A stretch of DNA of 64,000 nt from Archangium violaceum (lineage in GTDB: Bacteria; Myxococcota; Myxococcia; Myxococcales; Myxococcaceae): positions 10,212,001 to 10,276,000 of the forward strand of contig NZ_CP069396.1 of assembly GCF_016887565.1 (NCBI RefSeq), in the 5' to 3' direction. The notes beneath the pieces are model-generated. The model did not search any database. It saw nothing but the letters and a program-made list of their open reading frames with translations, and was not told the DNA's origin. The stretch's first letter is position 1; every line of letters begins with the position of its first letter. Below, piece by piece: positions 1-8,685 of the stretch. Made by a program: the position numbers and the translations under genes.

Positions 1-602
1 CGGTGGGCCTGCACGAGCTGCGCAACGTGCAGAAGCAGCTCCTGAAGACGCACCCCAAGGTGAACATGCGCCTGAACTACCGGCGCAACGACCAGGTGTA
101 CGACGACGTCATCCTGGGAGCGGCGGAGATTGGCATCGTGGCCTACCCGCAGCCGCGCGCGGGCGTGGACATCCACCCCTTCCGCGACGACAAGCTGGCG
201 GTGGTGTGCTCGCCCAACCACCCGTTCGCCACCAAGGCGAAGGTGAGCCTCACGGCGCTCTCGGGCGTGCCCTTCATCGCCTTCGACCGCGAGGCCCCCA
301 CGCGCAAGGCGCTGGACCGGCTCTTCCGCGAGAAGAACCTGGACCTCAACCCGGTGATGGAGATCGACAACGTCGAGACCATCAAGCGCGCGGTGGAGAT
401 GGGCATCGGCGTGGCCATCCTCCCCTCGTCCACGGTGTCGGCCGAGGTGGCGCAAGGCACGCTGGCGTCCAAGCCCTTCGCCGAGGGTCCGGTGTCCCGG
501 CCCATCGGCCTGCTCATCCGCAAGGGCAAGTACCTGGACCGCGCCTCGGCCGCGGTGCTCGAGGCCTTCAAGCTGGCCGAGGCCACGGGCGACGAGGGTT
601 AG
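1..602 (+). CDS. LysR-type transcriptional regulator, C-terminal part (5' end outside window)
   Basis: The open frame enters from the left edge and about 200 residues are visible. They match the periplasmic-binding-protein-like effector domain of LysR regulators: alternating beta/alpha segments, a region DDVILGAAEIGIVAYP typical of the hinge, and MGIGVAILPSSTV near the end, which matches the common GxGxAxLP motif. The N-terminal winged helix-turn-helix is missing only because the window starts inside the gene. The GTG at base 3 is an internal codon, not a credible start. The stop codon overlaps the stop of the convergent hydrolase gene by 4 bases. The effector and target genes cannot be told from this fragment; CysB/Cbl-like members are one possibility. 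Confidence 0.85.
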   Translation, partial: VGLHELRNVQKQLLKTHPKVNMRLNYRRNDQVYDDVILGAAEIGIVAYPQPRAGVDIHPFRDDKLAVVCSPNHPFATKAKVSLTALSGVPFIAFDREAPTRKALDRLFREKNLDLNPVMEIDNVETIKRAVEMGIGVAILPSSTVSAEVAQGTLASKPFAEGPVSRPIGLLIRKGKYLDRASAAVLEAFKLAEATGDEG

Positions 603-1360
603 GCGGCCGTCTCGATGCCGCCGTGGGAGGGCGCCAGCGCGTCCAACCACGGCGTCAGCAGCCGCGCGCACTCCTCGGGGTGCGTGAAGTAGGGCACGTG
701 GCCCGCCCCGCGCAGCAGGTGCCGGGGCGTGCCCGGAGGCAGCGAGGCCGCGAGCCGCTCCATCGTGGACGCGGGCACCAGCACGTCGCGGTCTCCCTGG
801 ATGCACAGGCAGGAGACGGGCAGCCCGCGCAGCTCCGGCGGAGGCGGCTCGCCGCGGATGGCGAAGGCGCGGTGGAGCGTGGTCATCCGCTCCAGGGAGG
901 TGGTGGGTACCACCTCGGGCACCCGCGCCGTCGGAATGCGCTTCCACGCGGCCAGGGCCGCCGTGAAGGGCCCGGGGCGTCCCAGGACGGCGATGGGCCC
1001 CATCAGGGCGATGACGTTGCCGCGCAGCCCCAGGTGCTCGGGCCGGGTGAAGGAGCCGAGGAAGGCCACCCCCCGCACGGCGCCGGCCGCGGCCAGATGC
1101 CCGGCCACCATGCCTCCGAAGGAGCTGGCCACCACCGCGTCCGCCTCGCCGGCCGCCATGAGCACCTGGCGGGCGAGCGCCCCCGCGCCACGGGCCGCGA
1201 GACGTCCTTCCGGGTACTCGACGAGAACGGGCCGGGCCACCTCCGCCAGCCGCTCGGCGAGCGCCTGGAAGCCCGCGCCCCGTGCTCCCAACCCGGGCAG
1301 CATCAGCACCCGGGGACCCATGCCTCGACCCAACTCCGTCAGCTCGACCACTCGACGCAT
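599..1360 (-). CDS. alpha/beta-fold hydrolase
   Basis: A protein of 253 residues with the alpha/beta-hydrolase layout. An oxyanion-type turn LPGLGARG lies near residues 21-28. The nucleophile elbow is ASSFG (Ser80), which uses Ala where Gly is more usual. The acid is in CIQGDRDVLVP and the histidine in LRGAGHVPYF. The start at 1360 is chosen because GAGGAG sits about 6 bases upstream; an in-frame Met 10 codons earlier lacks such a site. There is no signal peptide, so it is probably cytoplasmic. The substrate cannot be predicted; small esters, lactones or acyl intermediates are typical. It converges on the LysR gene and their stops overlap. Confidence 0.8.
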   Translation of the reverse strand: MRRVVELTELGRGMGPRVLMLPGLGARGAGFQALAERLAEVARPVLVEYPEGRLAARGAGALARQVLMAAGEADAVVASSFGGMVAGHLAAAGAVRGVAFLGSFTRPEHLGLRGNVIALMGPIAVLGRPGPFTAALAAWKRIPTARVPEVVPTTSLERMTTLHRAFAIRGEPPPPELRGLPVSCLCIQGDRDVLVPASTMERLAASLPPGTPRHLLRGAGHVPYFTHPEECARLLTPWLDALAPSHGGIETAA

Positions 1361-1457
1361 GTGACTCCTCGCGAAACGCGCTCCGAACACCGCCCGCGCG
1401 CCGCTTCTGCCCGCCCGCGCACGCCTCCCTGGAGAGCGGCCGGGCGGCCGTCAGCGC

Positions 1458-2054
1458 CTACCAGGAGAGCTCCATCTCCGAGTGGCTCAGGCTCACCCGC
1501 TTCCCGGACACCTTCACGTTCGCCATCCGCAGGGAGTCGAAGAGGCCCCGCGTCGCGCCCTCGACGTACTCCATGGGGAGGGTGTTGCCCTCGAGCACGA
1601 GGGCGCACGCGTTCGAGCCGCTCCACCGCACCGAGCACCCGCCGTGCTGCACCGACGTCCGGTAGACCGAGGGGAGACTGTGGAGCAGCTGCTTCGGCCC
1701 GCGTCCGGCCAGCTTCACCAACACCCGCCCCGCCGAGGACTCCAGGTAGTCCGACACCACCTGGGTGCCCAGGTGCCGCATCGCCGCGTCGAAGCCTCCG
1801 TGCTTCTCGTCCAGGGCCCATGCCGCGGCGTAGAGCAACCGATTCAACGAGCTGACGGGGTAGGAGAAGAAGGCCCTGAACCTGTCGCCTCCAGCGGCCT
1901 GGATGCACTGGCTCAACACCACCGCGTCCCCCAGGCCTCGCACCACCTTCAACGCGCCGTTGAAGAAGAAACCGTGCAGGGTGTCCCCGGGCCCGGCCAG
2001 GGCCAGCCGTTGCTCCAACTCCTGCTGTGAGCCCGTCTCCGCCACTTCTCGCAC
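1458..2054 (-). CDS. DUF2378 / TIGR02265 family protein
   Basis: A 198-residue protein resembling the DUF2378 (TIGR02265) family, a paralogous family largely restricted to Myxococcales. Supporting segments are DTLHGFFFNGAL, the central PVSSLNRLLYAAAWAL and the Cys-containing C-terminal part HGGCSVRWSGSNACALVLEG. Length is normal for the family. The start is a GTG codon preceded by a G-rich stretch rather than a clear Shine-Dalgarno. No signal peptide or membrane segment is seen. Function is unknown; the C-terminal half recalls small-molecule-binding (V4R/heme-NO-like) folds, but that is speculation. It is divergent from the pseudokinase gene across 214 bases in which no further gene and no convincing promoter was found. 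Confidence 0.8.
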   Translation of the reverse strand: MREVAETGSQQELEQRLALAGPGDTLHGFFFNGALKVVRGLGDAVVLSQCIQAAGGDRFRAFFSYPVSSLNRLLYAAAWALDEKHGGFDAAMRHLGTQVVSDYLESSAGRVLVKLAGRGPKQLLHSLPSVYRTSVQHGGCSVRWSGSNACALVLEGNTLPMEYVEGATRGLFDSLRMANVKVSGKRVSLSHSEMELSW

Positions 2055-2268
2055 GAGAGTGCCCCCGCTCAGCCCCGCTCCTCGGGAACTGTCATTGTGC
2101 GACTCACCACCAGCGGGTCAAGACACGCTGCGTGCCAACCGGCGGGAGTCTCCGGGTAATTCGCTCGAAACCCGTGGACCCCGGGTATCCGCCTCATGTT
2201 GGAGGATGGACGTCACACGGGAGGCCCCCCCGGGGCATGCGCGGTCAACCCGTCTACACTCCAGTGCC

Positions 2269-3099
2269 ATGAGCGCGCTGACGACAGGTGACGTCATCGG
2301 AGGGAAGTGGCGCATCATCCGTCTGGCCCTTGGCGACGAGCCCGGCTCGGAGTTCCGGGTCGAGCCAACCGGCGGAGGGGCAGCCCGGCGGCTCACCCTG
2401 TGGCGTGCGCTGAGGGCTCCAGCGCCCATCGAGCTGGAGCGCTTCGCTCAGGCCGTGCGGACGGGCGACCGGTTGGGGATGCCCACCTTCCCGCCGGTGG
2501 AGGACGTCGGGTTCGACACGGCCCGCGAGGCGCTCTGGCTGGTGCGCGAGTGGCGGAACGGGGAGTCGCTGCCCTCGGCACTGGGAGGGCTCCACCCGGT
2601 GGGGCTCGACCTCCCCATCCTCCAATCCCTGGCGGAGCAGCTGGCGGGAGCCCTCGCCGCCGCCCATGCCGCGGGCGTCGTCCATGGACGGTTGCGGCCT
2701 TCACGGCTGTTCGTCGCCCCCTCGCCCCGAGGCATGCGGCTGTCCCTGCTCGACCTGGGACTGGAGTCCTTCCGGAGGGAGAGCGGACACGACTGGTTGA
2801 AGCCGCCCCAGATGGGAGCGGACTACGTGGCCCCCGAGTCGGGGCACCCCAGTGCCCTGCCAGCCTCCGCCGACGTCTTCTCCTTCGGCCTCATCGTGAG
2901 GGACATGCTGGCCACCCGGCGGGACGGAGCGTGGAAGGGACGCTGGGAGCCCTGGGTGGAGCGAGCCACGGAGGCGGCTCCCGGCAGCCGGTTCGGCTGC
3001 GTCATCGAGGCGCTGCGAGCGTTGCGGCCCGTGCTGAAGTCCTTGCCGGATCTCCCACCTCCACCGCCACCCAACTACGAGCGCGAGCTCGACAAATAG
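2269..3099 (+). CDS. Ser/Thr protein kinase-like protein, probable pseudokinase
   Basis: The 276-residue protein has a eukaryotic-type kinase fold but broken catalysis. The helix-E/catalytic-loop region reads AAHAAGVVHGRLRPSRLFV, so the HRD Asp is lost (HGR) and the loop Asn is replaced. The DFG motif is DLG, which keeps an Asp. The APE motif is intact (VAPES), followed by the usual SADVFSFGLIVRDML helix-F region. A clear glycine-rich loop and VAIK lysine are not visible in the N-lobe. There is no transmembrane segment or extracellular sensor. The start ATG at 2269 opens the kinase domain directly. It precedes the multi-PAS histidine kinase by 63 bases on the same strand, so the two may be co-expressed. 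It probably works as a scaffold or allosteric partner. Confidence 0.8.
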   Translation: MSALTTGDVIGGKWRIIRLALGDEPGSEFRVEPTGGGAARRLTLWRALRAPAPIELERFAQAVRTGDRLGMPTFPPVEDVGFDTAREALWLVREWRNGESLPSALGGLHPVGLDLPILQSLAEQLAGALAAAHAAGVVHGRLRPSRLFVAPSPRGMRLSLLDLGLESFRRESGHDWLKPPQMGADYVAPESGHPSALPASADVFSFGLIVRDMLATRRDGAWKGRWEPWVERATEAAPGSRFGCVIEALRALRPVLKSLPDLPPPPPPNYERELDK

Positions 3100-3162
3100 G
3101 ACTGAATCGCCGCCTGTTGAGGAGACAGCGCCGGACGCGAGCGTACGACGTGCCGGGGGGCC

Positions 3163-5370
3163 ATGCTCGATCCTCAGTCAATCCATGGCGTACTCGTTTT
3201 GAGCCTGGACCCCACGGGACAGATCCTCTCCTGGAACCGAGCCTGCGAGGAGGCCACGGGTTGGACACTCGACGAGGTTCGTGGACGGAGACTCGCGGAC
3301 CTCGGGCCAGGAGGCCTGGCTCCAGCGGGAGCCCATCCAGGATGCGAGGGCGTCGCCCCGCCTGCTCCTCGCCGGTTCGAGGGTCCACTCCCGACGCGCG
3401 AGGGGACGGTGCGCTGGGTCGACTGGGCCACGACGCCGCGCATCACCACGGAGGGCCATGTCGAGGAGACCCTCGCCATCGGACTCGACATCAGCGGCCG
3501 GAAGCAGGAGGAAGAGCTGCGGATCCTCTTCGAGGAAGCGTCCGACGGCATCACGCTCGCGGACCCGGAGGGACGCTACCTCGCGGTCAACCCGAAGCTC
3601 TGCGAGATGCTCGGCCGGACACGCGAGGAGCTGCTTTCGATGACCGTCGCGGATCTCGTCGTGCCGGAGGAGGTGGCGCGCTTGTCCGAGGTCCGGGAGA
3701 AGCTCCTCGCCGGGAAGGTCGACGTCGGTGAGTGGAAGATCAGACGCGGGGACGGCAGCCTGGCCACCATCGAAGTGAGCACCCGGATGCTGTCCGACAA
3801 GCGGTGGCTCGCGTTCGTCCGGGAAGTGTCCGAGCGCAAGCGCGCCCAGGAAGAGCGTGAGCGCCTCCTCGGCGAGCTCGAAGCGAAGCGGCGCTGGCTC
3901 CAGGCGGTGCTCGACACCGTCCCGCTGGGGGTGATCCTCTTCGAGCCCGGTGGCCGGATCTCCTTCAACGCCCGGACCGAGGAGCTCTTCGGCCTGAAGC
4001 TCTCTCCCGAGGGGGGAAGCGTACAGTACCGCAGCCGCGTCTTCTTTCCCGACGGGACGCCCGTTCCGCCGGATCAGCTCGCCTCGAGCCGGGTCCTTCG
4101 GACGGGAGAGACGCTCGTCGGCGTCGAATACCTCGTCGAGCACACGAACGGCTCGCGGCTCCCCATCCTCGGAAGCGCCGCGCCCATTCGAGACACCAAC
4201 GGAGAGATCATCGGAGGCGTGGGCGTATTCCAGGACATGAGCGAACGGATGCGGACCGAAGAGGTCATCCGAGCCAACGAACGTCTCTTGAACGGCATCT
4301 TCGAGCTGCTCCCCGTGGGCGTGTGGATCGCGGACCAGACGGGGCGCATCGTGCGCACGAACCCCGCCGGGCAGCTCATCTGGGCCGGCGCCCGCTACGT
4401 CGGAGTGTCCGAGTTCGGCGAGTACAAGGCCTGGTGGGCCGACACGGGCAAGCCGATCGCCCCGGAGGAGTGGGCGTTGGCGCGTGCACTGACGAAGGGC
4501 GAGACCTCCCTCGGCGAGCTGATCCGCATCCAGTGCTTCGACGGCACGTACAAGACGGTCATCAACTCGGCGCTGCCGCTGTACGACGAGCACCGGAAAT
4601 TCACCGGGGCGATCGTCGTCAATGAGGACGTCACGGACTTGCTGGAGGTCGAGGCGGCGCTGCGCCACGCGGTACGGGCACGGGATGAGATGCTCGGCGT
4701 GGTCTCCCATGACCTGAGAAGCCCGCTGCAAGCCATTGATCTCGCCGCGAAGCAGCTCTCCAACCGGGTGAGGAAGGAGGGCGGCGGCGAGTGGATTCAC
4801 GGCATCGTCGAGCGCATCCTGCGCTCCAGCCGCACCATGCGAACGCTCATCGAGGATCTGCTCGACATCGTGAGCATCGAGGAAGGACGGCTCTCCGTTC
4901 AGCTGAGCACGGTCGAGCCCTCGGCGCTCGTCCACGAGGCGGTCGAGTCACAGCAATTGCAAGCGGAAGACAAACAGCTCCTGCTGGTGGCAGAGGTGGG
5001 CCCTGGTCTGCCGCCGGTCTCCGCGGACCATGACCGCATCCTCCAGGTACTCTCCAACCTCGTCGGAAACGCGTTGAAGTTCACCCCTGCTGGCGGACAT
5101 GTGTCGGTCCGGGCCGTCGCACGGGGTGACGAGGTGCTCTTCTCCGTCACGAACACCGGCGCGGGAATTTCCGAGGAACAACGGCGGCACATCTTCGATC
5201 GTTTCTGGCAGGCGGACCCCGCGGACCGGAGAGGACGGGGCATCGGGCTCGCCATCGCGAAGGGGCTCGTCGAGGCACACGGGGGCCGGCTCTGGGTCGA
5301 GAGCGAGGTTGGCCGGTGGGCGACCTTCTCCTTCACGGTCCCCGTCATGCCGCCGAAGACCACGGAGTAG
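3163..5370 (+). CDS. Multi-PAS sensor histidine kinase
   Basis: A soluble 735-residue histidine kinase. About four PAS/PAC units occupy residues 1-500 (for example SWNRACEEATGWTLDEVRG, then YLAVNPKLCEMLGRTREEL, then SFNARTEELFGL). HisKA follows with the H box VVSHDLRSPLQ (phospho-acceptor His516). The HATPase_c domain has N box SNLVGNALKFTP, G1 box TNTGAGI, F box FDRFWQ and G2 box GRGIGLAIAKGLVEAHGG. The G1 box has Asn where Asp is usual, a change also seen in other PAS kinases. There are no membrane segments, so it senses a cytoplasmic signal. No receiver domain is fused and no response regulator is adjacent, so its partner is elsewhere. Confidence 0.9.
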   Translation: MLDPQSIHGVLVLSLDPTGQILSWNRACEEATGWTLDEVRGRRLADLGPGGLAPAGAHPGCEGVAPPAPRRFEGPLPTREGTVRWVDWATTPRITTEGHVEETLAIGLDISGRKQEEELRILFEEASDGITLADPEGRYLAVNPKLCEMLGRTREELLSMTVADLVVPEEVARLSEVREKLLAGKVDVGEWKIRRGDGSLATIEVSTRMLSDKRWLAFVREVSERKRAQEERERLLGELEAKRRWLQAVLDTVPLGVILFEPGGRISFNARTEELFGLKLSPEGGSVQYRSRVFFPDGTPVPPDQLASSRVLRTGETLVGVEYLVEHTNGSRLPILGSAAPIRDTNGEIIGGVGVFQDMSERMRTEEVIRANERLLNGIFELLPVGVWIADQTGRIVRTNPAGQLIWAGARYVGVSEFGEYKAWWADTGKPIAPEEWALARALTKGETSLGELIRIQCFDGTYKTVINSALPLYDEHRKFTGAIVVNEDVTDLLEVEAALRHAVRARDEMLGVVSHDLRSPLQAIDLAAKQLSNRVRKEGGGEWIHGIVERILRSSRTMRTLIEDLLDIVSIEEGRLSVQLSTVEPSALVHEAVESQQLQAEDKQLLLVAEVGPGLPPVSADHDRILQVLSNLVGNALKFTPAGGHVSVRAVARGDEVLFSVTNTGAGISEEQRRHIFDRFWQADPADRRGRGIGLAIAKGLVEAHGGRLWVESEVGRWATFSFTVPVMPPKTTE

Positions 5371-5385
5371 AACGGCCCCCACCGC

Positions 5386-6705
5386 TCAATACAGCTTGCG
5401 CAGGCGCGCGGCGAAGAAGCCGTCCCAGCCCTCGGGGCCCGGCAGCGTGCGCAGGTACGCCTGGGTGAGCGGGAGCTTCACCGACTCGTGCGGCACCGGC
5501 GGCTCCGCCGTCCACTCCGGGTGGCTGCGCAGGAACATCTCCACCTGGTCCTGCCCCTCCTGCGGCTCCGACGTGCACACCGCGTACACCAGCAGCCCTC
5601 CGGGGGGCACCGACTCCTGGCAGTTCTCCAGGATGCGCCGCTGCAACACCGCCAGCCGGCCGATGTCCTCCGGCTTGCGCCGGTAGCGCAGCTCCGGGTG
5701 CCGCCGCAGCGTCCCCAGCCCCGAGCACGGCGCGTCCACCAGCAGCGCGTGGAACTCGCCCCACTCCTCCGGGAAGGGCTGCGAGGCATCGTGCGCCTGG
5801 GCCTTCAGCCGCCCCGACAGGCCCAGCCGCTTCGCCTCGGATTCGATCTTTCGCAGCTTGTTGGCGTGCAGGTCCACGGCCACCACCTCGTGCTTCTCGG
5901 CCAGATGGCACGCCTTGCCGCCCGGCGCCGCGCAGGCATCCAACACCCGCGCCGTCTCCGGGATGTCGCCATACACGCCCACCAGTTGCGCCGCCTCGTC
6001 CTGCACCTGCCACAGGCCCTCGGCGTAGCCGTACACGTCCTCCAACCGCCCCACCGGAGGCATCACGATGCCCACCGGAGACACCGCCGTGGGCCTCACC
6101 TCCAGCCCCGTCTCCCGCAACTGCTCCAGCAGCGCGTCGCGCGTCACCTTCGAGGTGTTCGCGCGAATCACCACCGCGGGTGTCTGGTTGTTGGCGGCGA
6201 GCATCGCCTCGGCGCGCTCGCGGCCGAACTGGCGCACCCAACGCTCCACCAGCCACCGCGGGTGGCTCTCGCGCACGGACAGGTACTCGAGGGCATCGCT
6301 CTCCGGGGGCAGCGGCTGCGAGGGCAGGGAGGACAGCTTGCGCAGGATGGCGTTGACGAAGCCCGCCGCGCGCACCAGCCCCACGTCCTTGAGCGCCTGC
6401 ACCGTCTCCGCCACCGCCGCGCGCGCTGGCACGCGCGTGTAGAAGAGCTGGTAGGCCCCCACGCGCAACGCGGCGAGCACCTTGTCCTCCAGCGCGTCCA
6501 GCTTGCGGTCCGCGAAGCGGGTGATGGCGTAGTCCAACGCGAGCTGGCGTCGGGTGGAGCCGTAGGTCAGCTCGGTGATGAGCCCCGTGTCGCGGGGATC
6601 CGCTGGCGGCGACTCCGAGAGCACCGTGTCGAGCACGACGTTGAGGTACGCATCCGTGGCCCGGACGCGGCTCAGGACCTGGATGGCGATGGCGCGCGCG
6701 TTCAT
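5386..6705 (-). CDS. rsmB: 16S rRNA (cytosine(967)-C5)-methyltransferase RsmB
   Basis: RsmB transfers a methyl group from S-adenosylmethionine to C967 of 16S rRNA. The 439-residue protein has the expected order: an N-terminal NusB-like RNA-binding domain (about residues 1-135, starting ARAIAIQVLSRVRATDAYLN) and a Rossmann methyltransferase domain. SAM motif I is DACAAPGGKACHLAE, motif IV is DAPCSGLGTLRRHPELRYRR with the product-release Cys, and motif VI is YAVCTSEPQEG with the nucleophilic Cys. Length matches family members. It ends 15 bases from the convergent histidine kinase gene. The upstream gene ends 10 bases before its start, so it is probably co-transcribed with the dehydroquinase-like gene and fmt. 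Confidence 0.95.
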   Translation of the reverse strand: MNARAIAIQVLSRVRATDAYLNVVLDTVLSESPPADPRDTGLITELTYGSTRRQLALDYAITRFADRKLDALEDKVLAALRVGAYQLFYTRVPARAAVAETVQALKDVGLVRAAGFVNAILRKLSSLPSQPLPPESDALEYLSVRESHPRWLVERWVRQFGRERAEAMLAANNQTPAVVIRANTSKVTRDALLEQLRETGLEVRPTAVSPVGIVMPPVGRLEDVYGYAEGLWQVQDEAAQLVGVYGDIPETARVLDACAAPGGKACHLAEKHEVVAVDLHANKLRKIESEAKRLGLSGRLKAQAHDASQPFPEEWGEFHALLVDAPCSGLGTLRRHPELRYRRKPEDIGRLAVLQRRILENCQESVPPGGLLVYAVCTSEPQEGQDQVEMFLRSHPEWTAEPPVPHESVKLPLTQAYLRTLPGPEGWDGFFAARLRKLY

Positions 6706-6715
6706 CCTTCTCTTC

Positions 6716-7702
6716 CTACCCTTCCAACCGGGTCATCATGTCCACCAACTCCGAGTCCGACAGCTTGCTCACGGGCATGGTGGAGAGCGTGAGGCGCTGC
6801 AGGCAATCCTCCAACATGTCCCGGTAGCCGCTCTCGGCGGCGGCCCCGAGCTGCACCTCGGTCCACTTCGCGCGAGCCCAGGTGGCCAGCTCCGAGGGCG
6901 TCATCCGTCCCGCGAGCCGGTCGGCGATCTTCTGGCGCACCAGCGCCCGGGAGAGGAAATCCGCCGCGGGCGTGCCCTGCGCGCCCTTCACCTTGCGGCC
7001 CAGCGTCTTGCGCGGCGAGGCGGGCTCCGCTGGCGCTTCCACCTTGCGGCCCAACGTCTTGGTGGCCCCGCCCGGAGCGCGCGCCAGCGCCTTCGCCGGT
7101 GCATCGGCCGCGCGGGCCAGGGCCCTCGACGGAGACACGGCCAGGGCCTTCTCCGGAGGCGTCTCCTGCCGCCGACGGCCGAGCGTCTTCACCGGCCCCG
7201 AGGACTCCTCGGCCTCTTCGTCCTCCGCCTCCTCGTCCTCGGAGGCCTCCAGGTCGGCCTCCTCCTCGTCCGACTCCGTCAGCTCGCCGGTGAGGTCGCC
7301 GTTCGCGAAGCGCTCGAGCGCCTCGAGGTACGACTGGAAGCCCTGGCCCTCGATGGTGGCGGCACAGGCCTCGGCCACCACGGACTCCCGCTCACCGAGC
7401 CGCTCCAGGTAGACCTCGATGGCGGGCACGCCTACCGCCTCCAGCGCCTCCATGAGGGGGTAGGAGCCGAAGAGGCCAGCGGGGCTCACCACCACGCCGT
7501 CCAACCGGGAGCGCTCGGCATGCAGGGTGTCGAGGAGGACGCCTTCGTGATTGGACTGCACCACCTTCAGCTCCAGCCCCAGCTCCGTGGCCCGGGCATT
7601 CAGCGCCGCATCGAGATCCGCGAGCCTTCCACCCTGCCGGCCTTCCCGCTCGCCCAGCAGGTTCAGGTTCGGTCCGTGCAGCACCAACAGCCTCTTGCCC
7701 AT
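6716..7702 (-). CDS. Degenerate type II dehydroquinase-like domain with acidic linker and KTLGR repeat tail
   Basis: Residues 1-140 resemble AroQ (type II 3-dehydroquinate dehydratase): VLHGPNLNLLGEREG at the N terminus, VVQSNHEGVLLDTLH, and GQGFQSYLEALERFA at the end. Catalytic elements look lost: the flexible-loop Tyr is absent (REGRQGGRL), and the NPG(A/G)xTHTS segment with its catalytic His reads SPAGLFGSY. A very acidic stretch follows (residues about 142-170, mostly Glu/Asp), then three copies of KTLGR (VKTLGRRRQ, TKTLGRKVE, RKTLGRKVK) mixed with KALA/RALA repeats. The last 85 residues form a predicted helical domain (SRALVRQKIADRLAGRMTPS). It lies between fmt and rsmB. It is probably not an active dehydratase; a binding or scaffolding role is inferred. 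Confidence 0.7.
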   Translation of the reverse strand: MGKRLLVLHGPNLNLLGEREGRQGGRLADLDAALNARATELGLELKVVQSNHEGVLLDTLHAERSRLDGVVVSPAGLFGSYPLMEALEAVGVPAIEVYLERLGERESVVAEACAATIEGQGFQSYLEALERFANGDLTGELTESDEEEADLEASEDEEAEDEEAEESSGPVKTLGRRRQETPPEKALAVSPSRALARAADAPAKALARAPGGATKTLGRKVEAPAEPASPRKTLGRKVKGAQGTPAADFLSRALVRQKIADRLAGRMTPSELATWARAKWTEVQLGAAAESGYRDMLEDCLQRLTLSTMPVSKLSDSELVDMMTRLEG

Positions 7703-7717
7703 GTTCCGCGTCCTCTC

Positions 7718-8653
7718 CTAGGTATCAAAGGGCCGGCTGCCCGGCGCCAGCTTGCGGCCCGCGAGGAACTCGCCCGCCGCCATCACCCGCTTGCCCTCGG
7801 GCTGCACCTCCAGCAGCACCAGGGAGCCCTCCCGGCACGCCACCTCCAGCCCCTGCGGCCCGGCGGACAGCACCGTGCCCGGCTCGCCACGCCCCTCCCC
7901 CACCCTCGCCCGGTGCACCTTGAACAGCTTGCCGTCCAGGGTGGTGAAGGCACCCGGCCACGGGGTGAAGGCGCGCAGCCGCCGCTCCAGCTCCACCGCG
8001 GGCCGCGTGAAGTCGAGCTTCCCGTCCTCCTTCTGGATGATGGGGGCCAGCACCATGCCCTCCGAGGGCTGGGGCACCGGCTTCAGCTCGCCGCGCAGGT
8101 ACGCGGGCAGGCACTCTCGCAGCAGCTCCCCGCCCAGCTTGGACAGCCTGTCGTGCAGGGTGGCACTCGTCTCGTCCGGGGCGATGGGCAGACGCTTCTC
8201 CGCCAGCACCGGTCCGGTGTCGAGGCCCTCGTCCATCACCATCAGCGCCACGCCCGTCTCCTTGTCCCCATGGGCGATGGCCCACTGGATGGGGGCGGCG
8301 CCCCGGAAGCGCGGCAGCAGCGAGGCGTGCACGTTGAGGCACCCCTTGACCGGCGTCTCCAGCAGGTCCTTGGGCAGGATCTTGCCGTAGGCCGTCACCA
8401 CGGCGACGTCTGGATTGAGCTTGCGCAGCTCGTCGGAGAAGGGAGGCGTGCGCAGCTTCTGGGGCTGGAGCACGGGCACCCCGCGCTCGAGCGCATAGGC
8501 CTTCACCGGGGAGATGGAGAGCGCCTGGCCACGGCCCTTGGGCTTGTCGGGCTGGGTGACGACGGCCACCACGTCTCCGATGTCGAAGAGGGCGGCCAGG
8601 GAGGGCACGGCGAACTCGGGCGTGCCCATGAAGACGATGCGGGGACGGGTCAT
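7718..8653 (-). CDS. fmt: Methionyl-tRNA formyltransferase
   Basis: Fmt formylates initiator Met-tRNA using 10-formyltetrahydrofolate. The 311-residue protein opens with RIVFMGTPEFAVPSL. It carries the formyl-folate signature NVHASLLPRFRGAAPIQWAI (catalytic Asn/His), VMDEGLDTGPVL with the catalytic Asp, and the C-terminal OB-like domain (AFTPWPGAFTTLDGKLFKV) that binds tRNA. The start at 8653 is chosen because it gives the canonical N terminus; the open frame continues upstream without homology. The downstream gene starts 15 bases after the fmt stop, and rsmB follows, a common fmt-rsmB association in bacteria. No def (peptide deformylase) gene is seen next to it here. Confidence 0.96.
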   Translation of the reverse strand: MTRPRIVFMGTPEFAVPSLAALFDIGDVVAVVTQPDKPKGRGQALSISPVKAYALERGVPVLQPQKLRTPPFSDELRKLNPDVAVVTAYGKILPKDLLETPVKGCLNVHASLLPRFRGAAPIQWAIAHGDKETGVALMVMDEGLDTGPVLAEKRLPIAPDETSATLHDRLSKLGGELLRECLPAYLRGELKPVPQPSEGMVLAPIIQKEDGKLDFTRPAVELERRLRAFTPWPGAFTTLDGKLFKVHRARVGEGRGEPGTVLSAGPQGLEVACREGSLVLLEVQPEGKRVMAAGEFLAGRKLAPGSRPFDT

Positions 8654-8685
8654 ATCGGGGGACTCTTCTCCTGCACCGGGGCGCG

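Noticed and set aside
206-1855. A 549-codon plus-strand frame across the LysR end and the hydrolase
   Set aside because: It crosses two real genes and runs antisense through the hydrolase, which has a complete catalytic triad and RBS.
6716-7702. Calling the gene next to fmt an active aroQ
   Set aside because: The loop Tyr and the catalytic His region of type II dehydroquinases are not conserved, so the enzymatic name would mislead.
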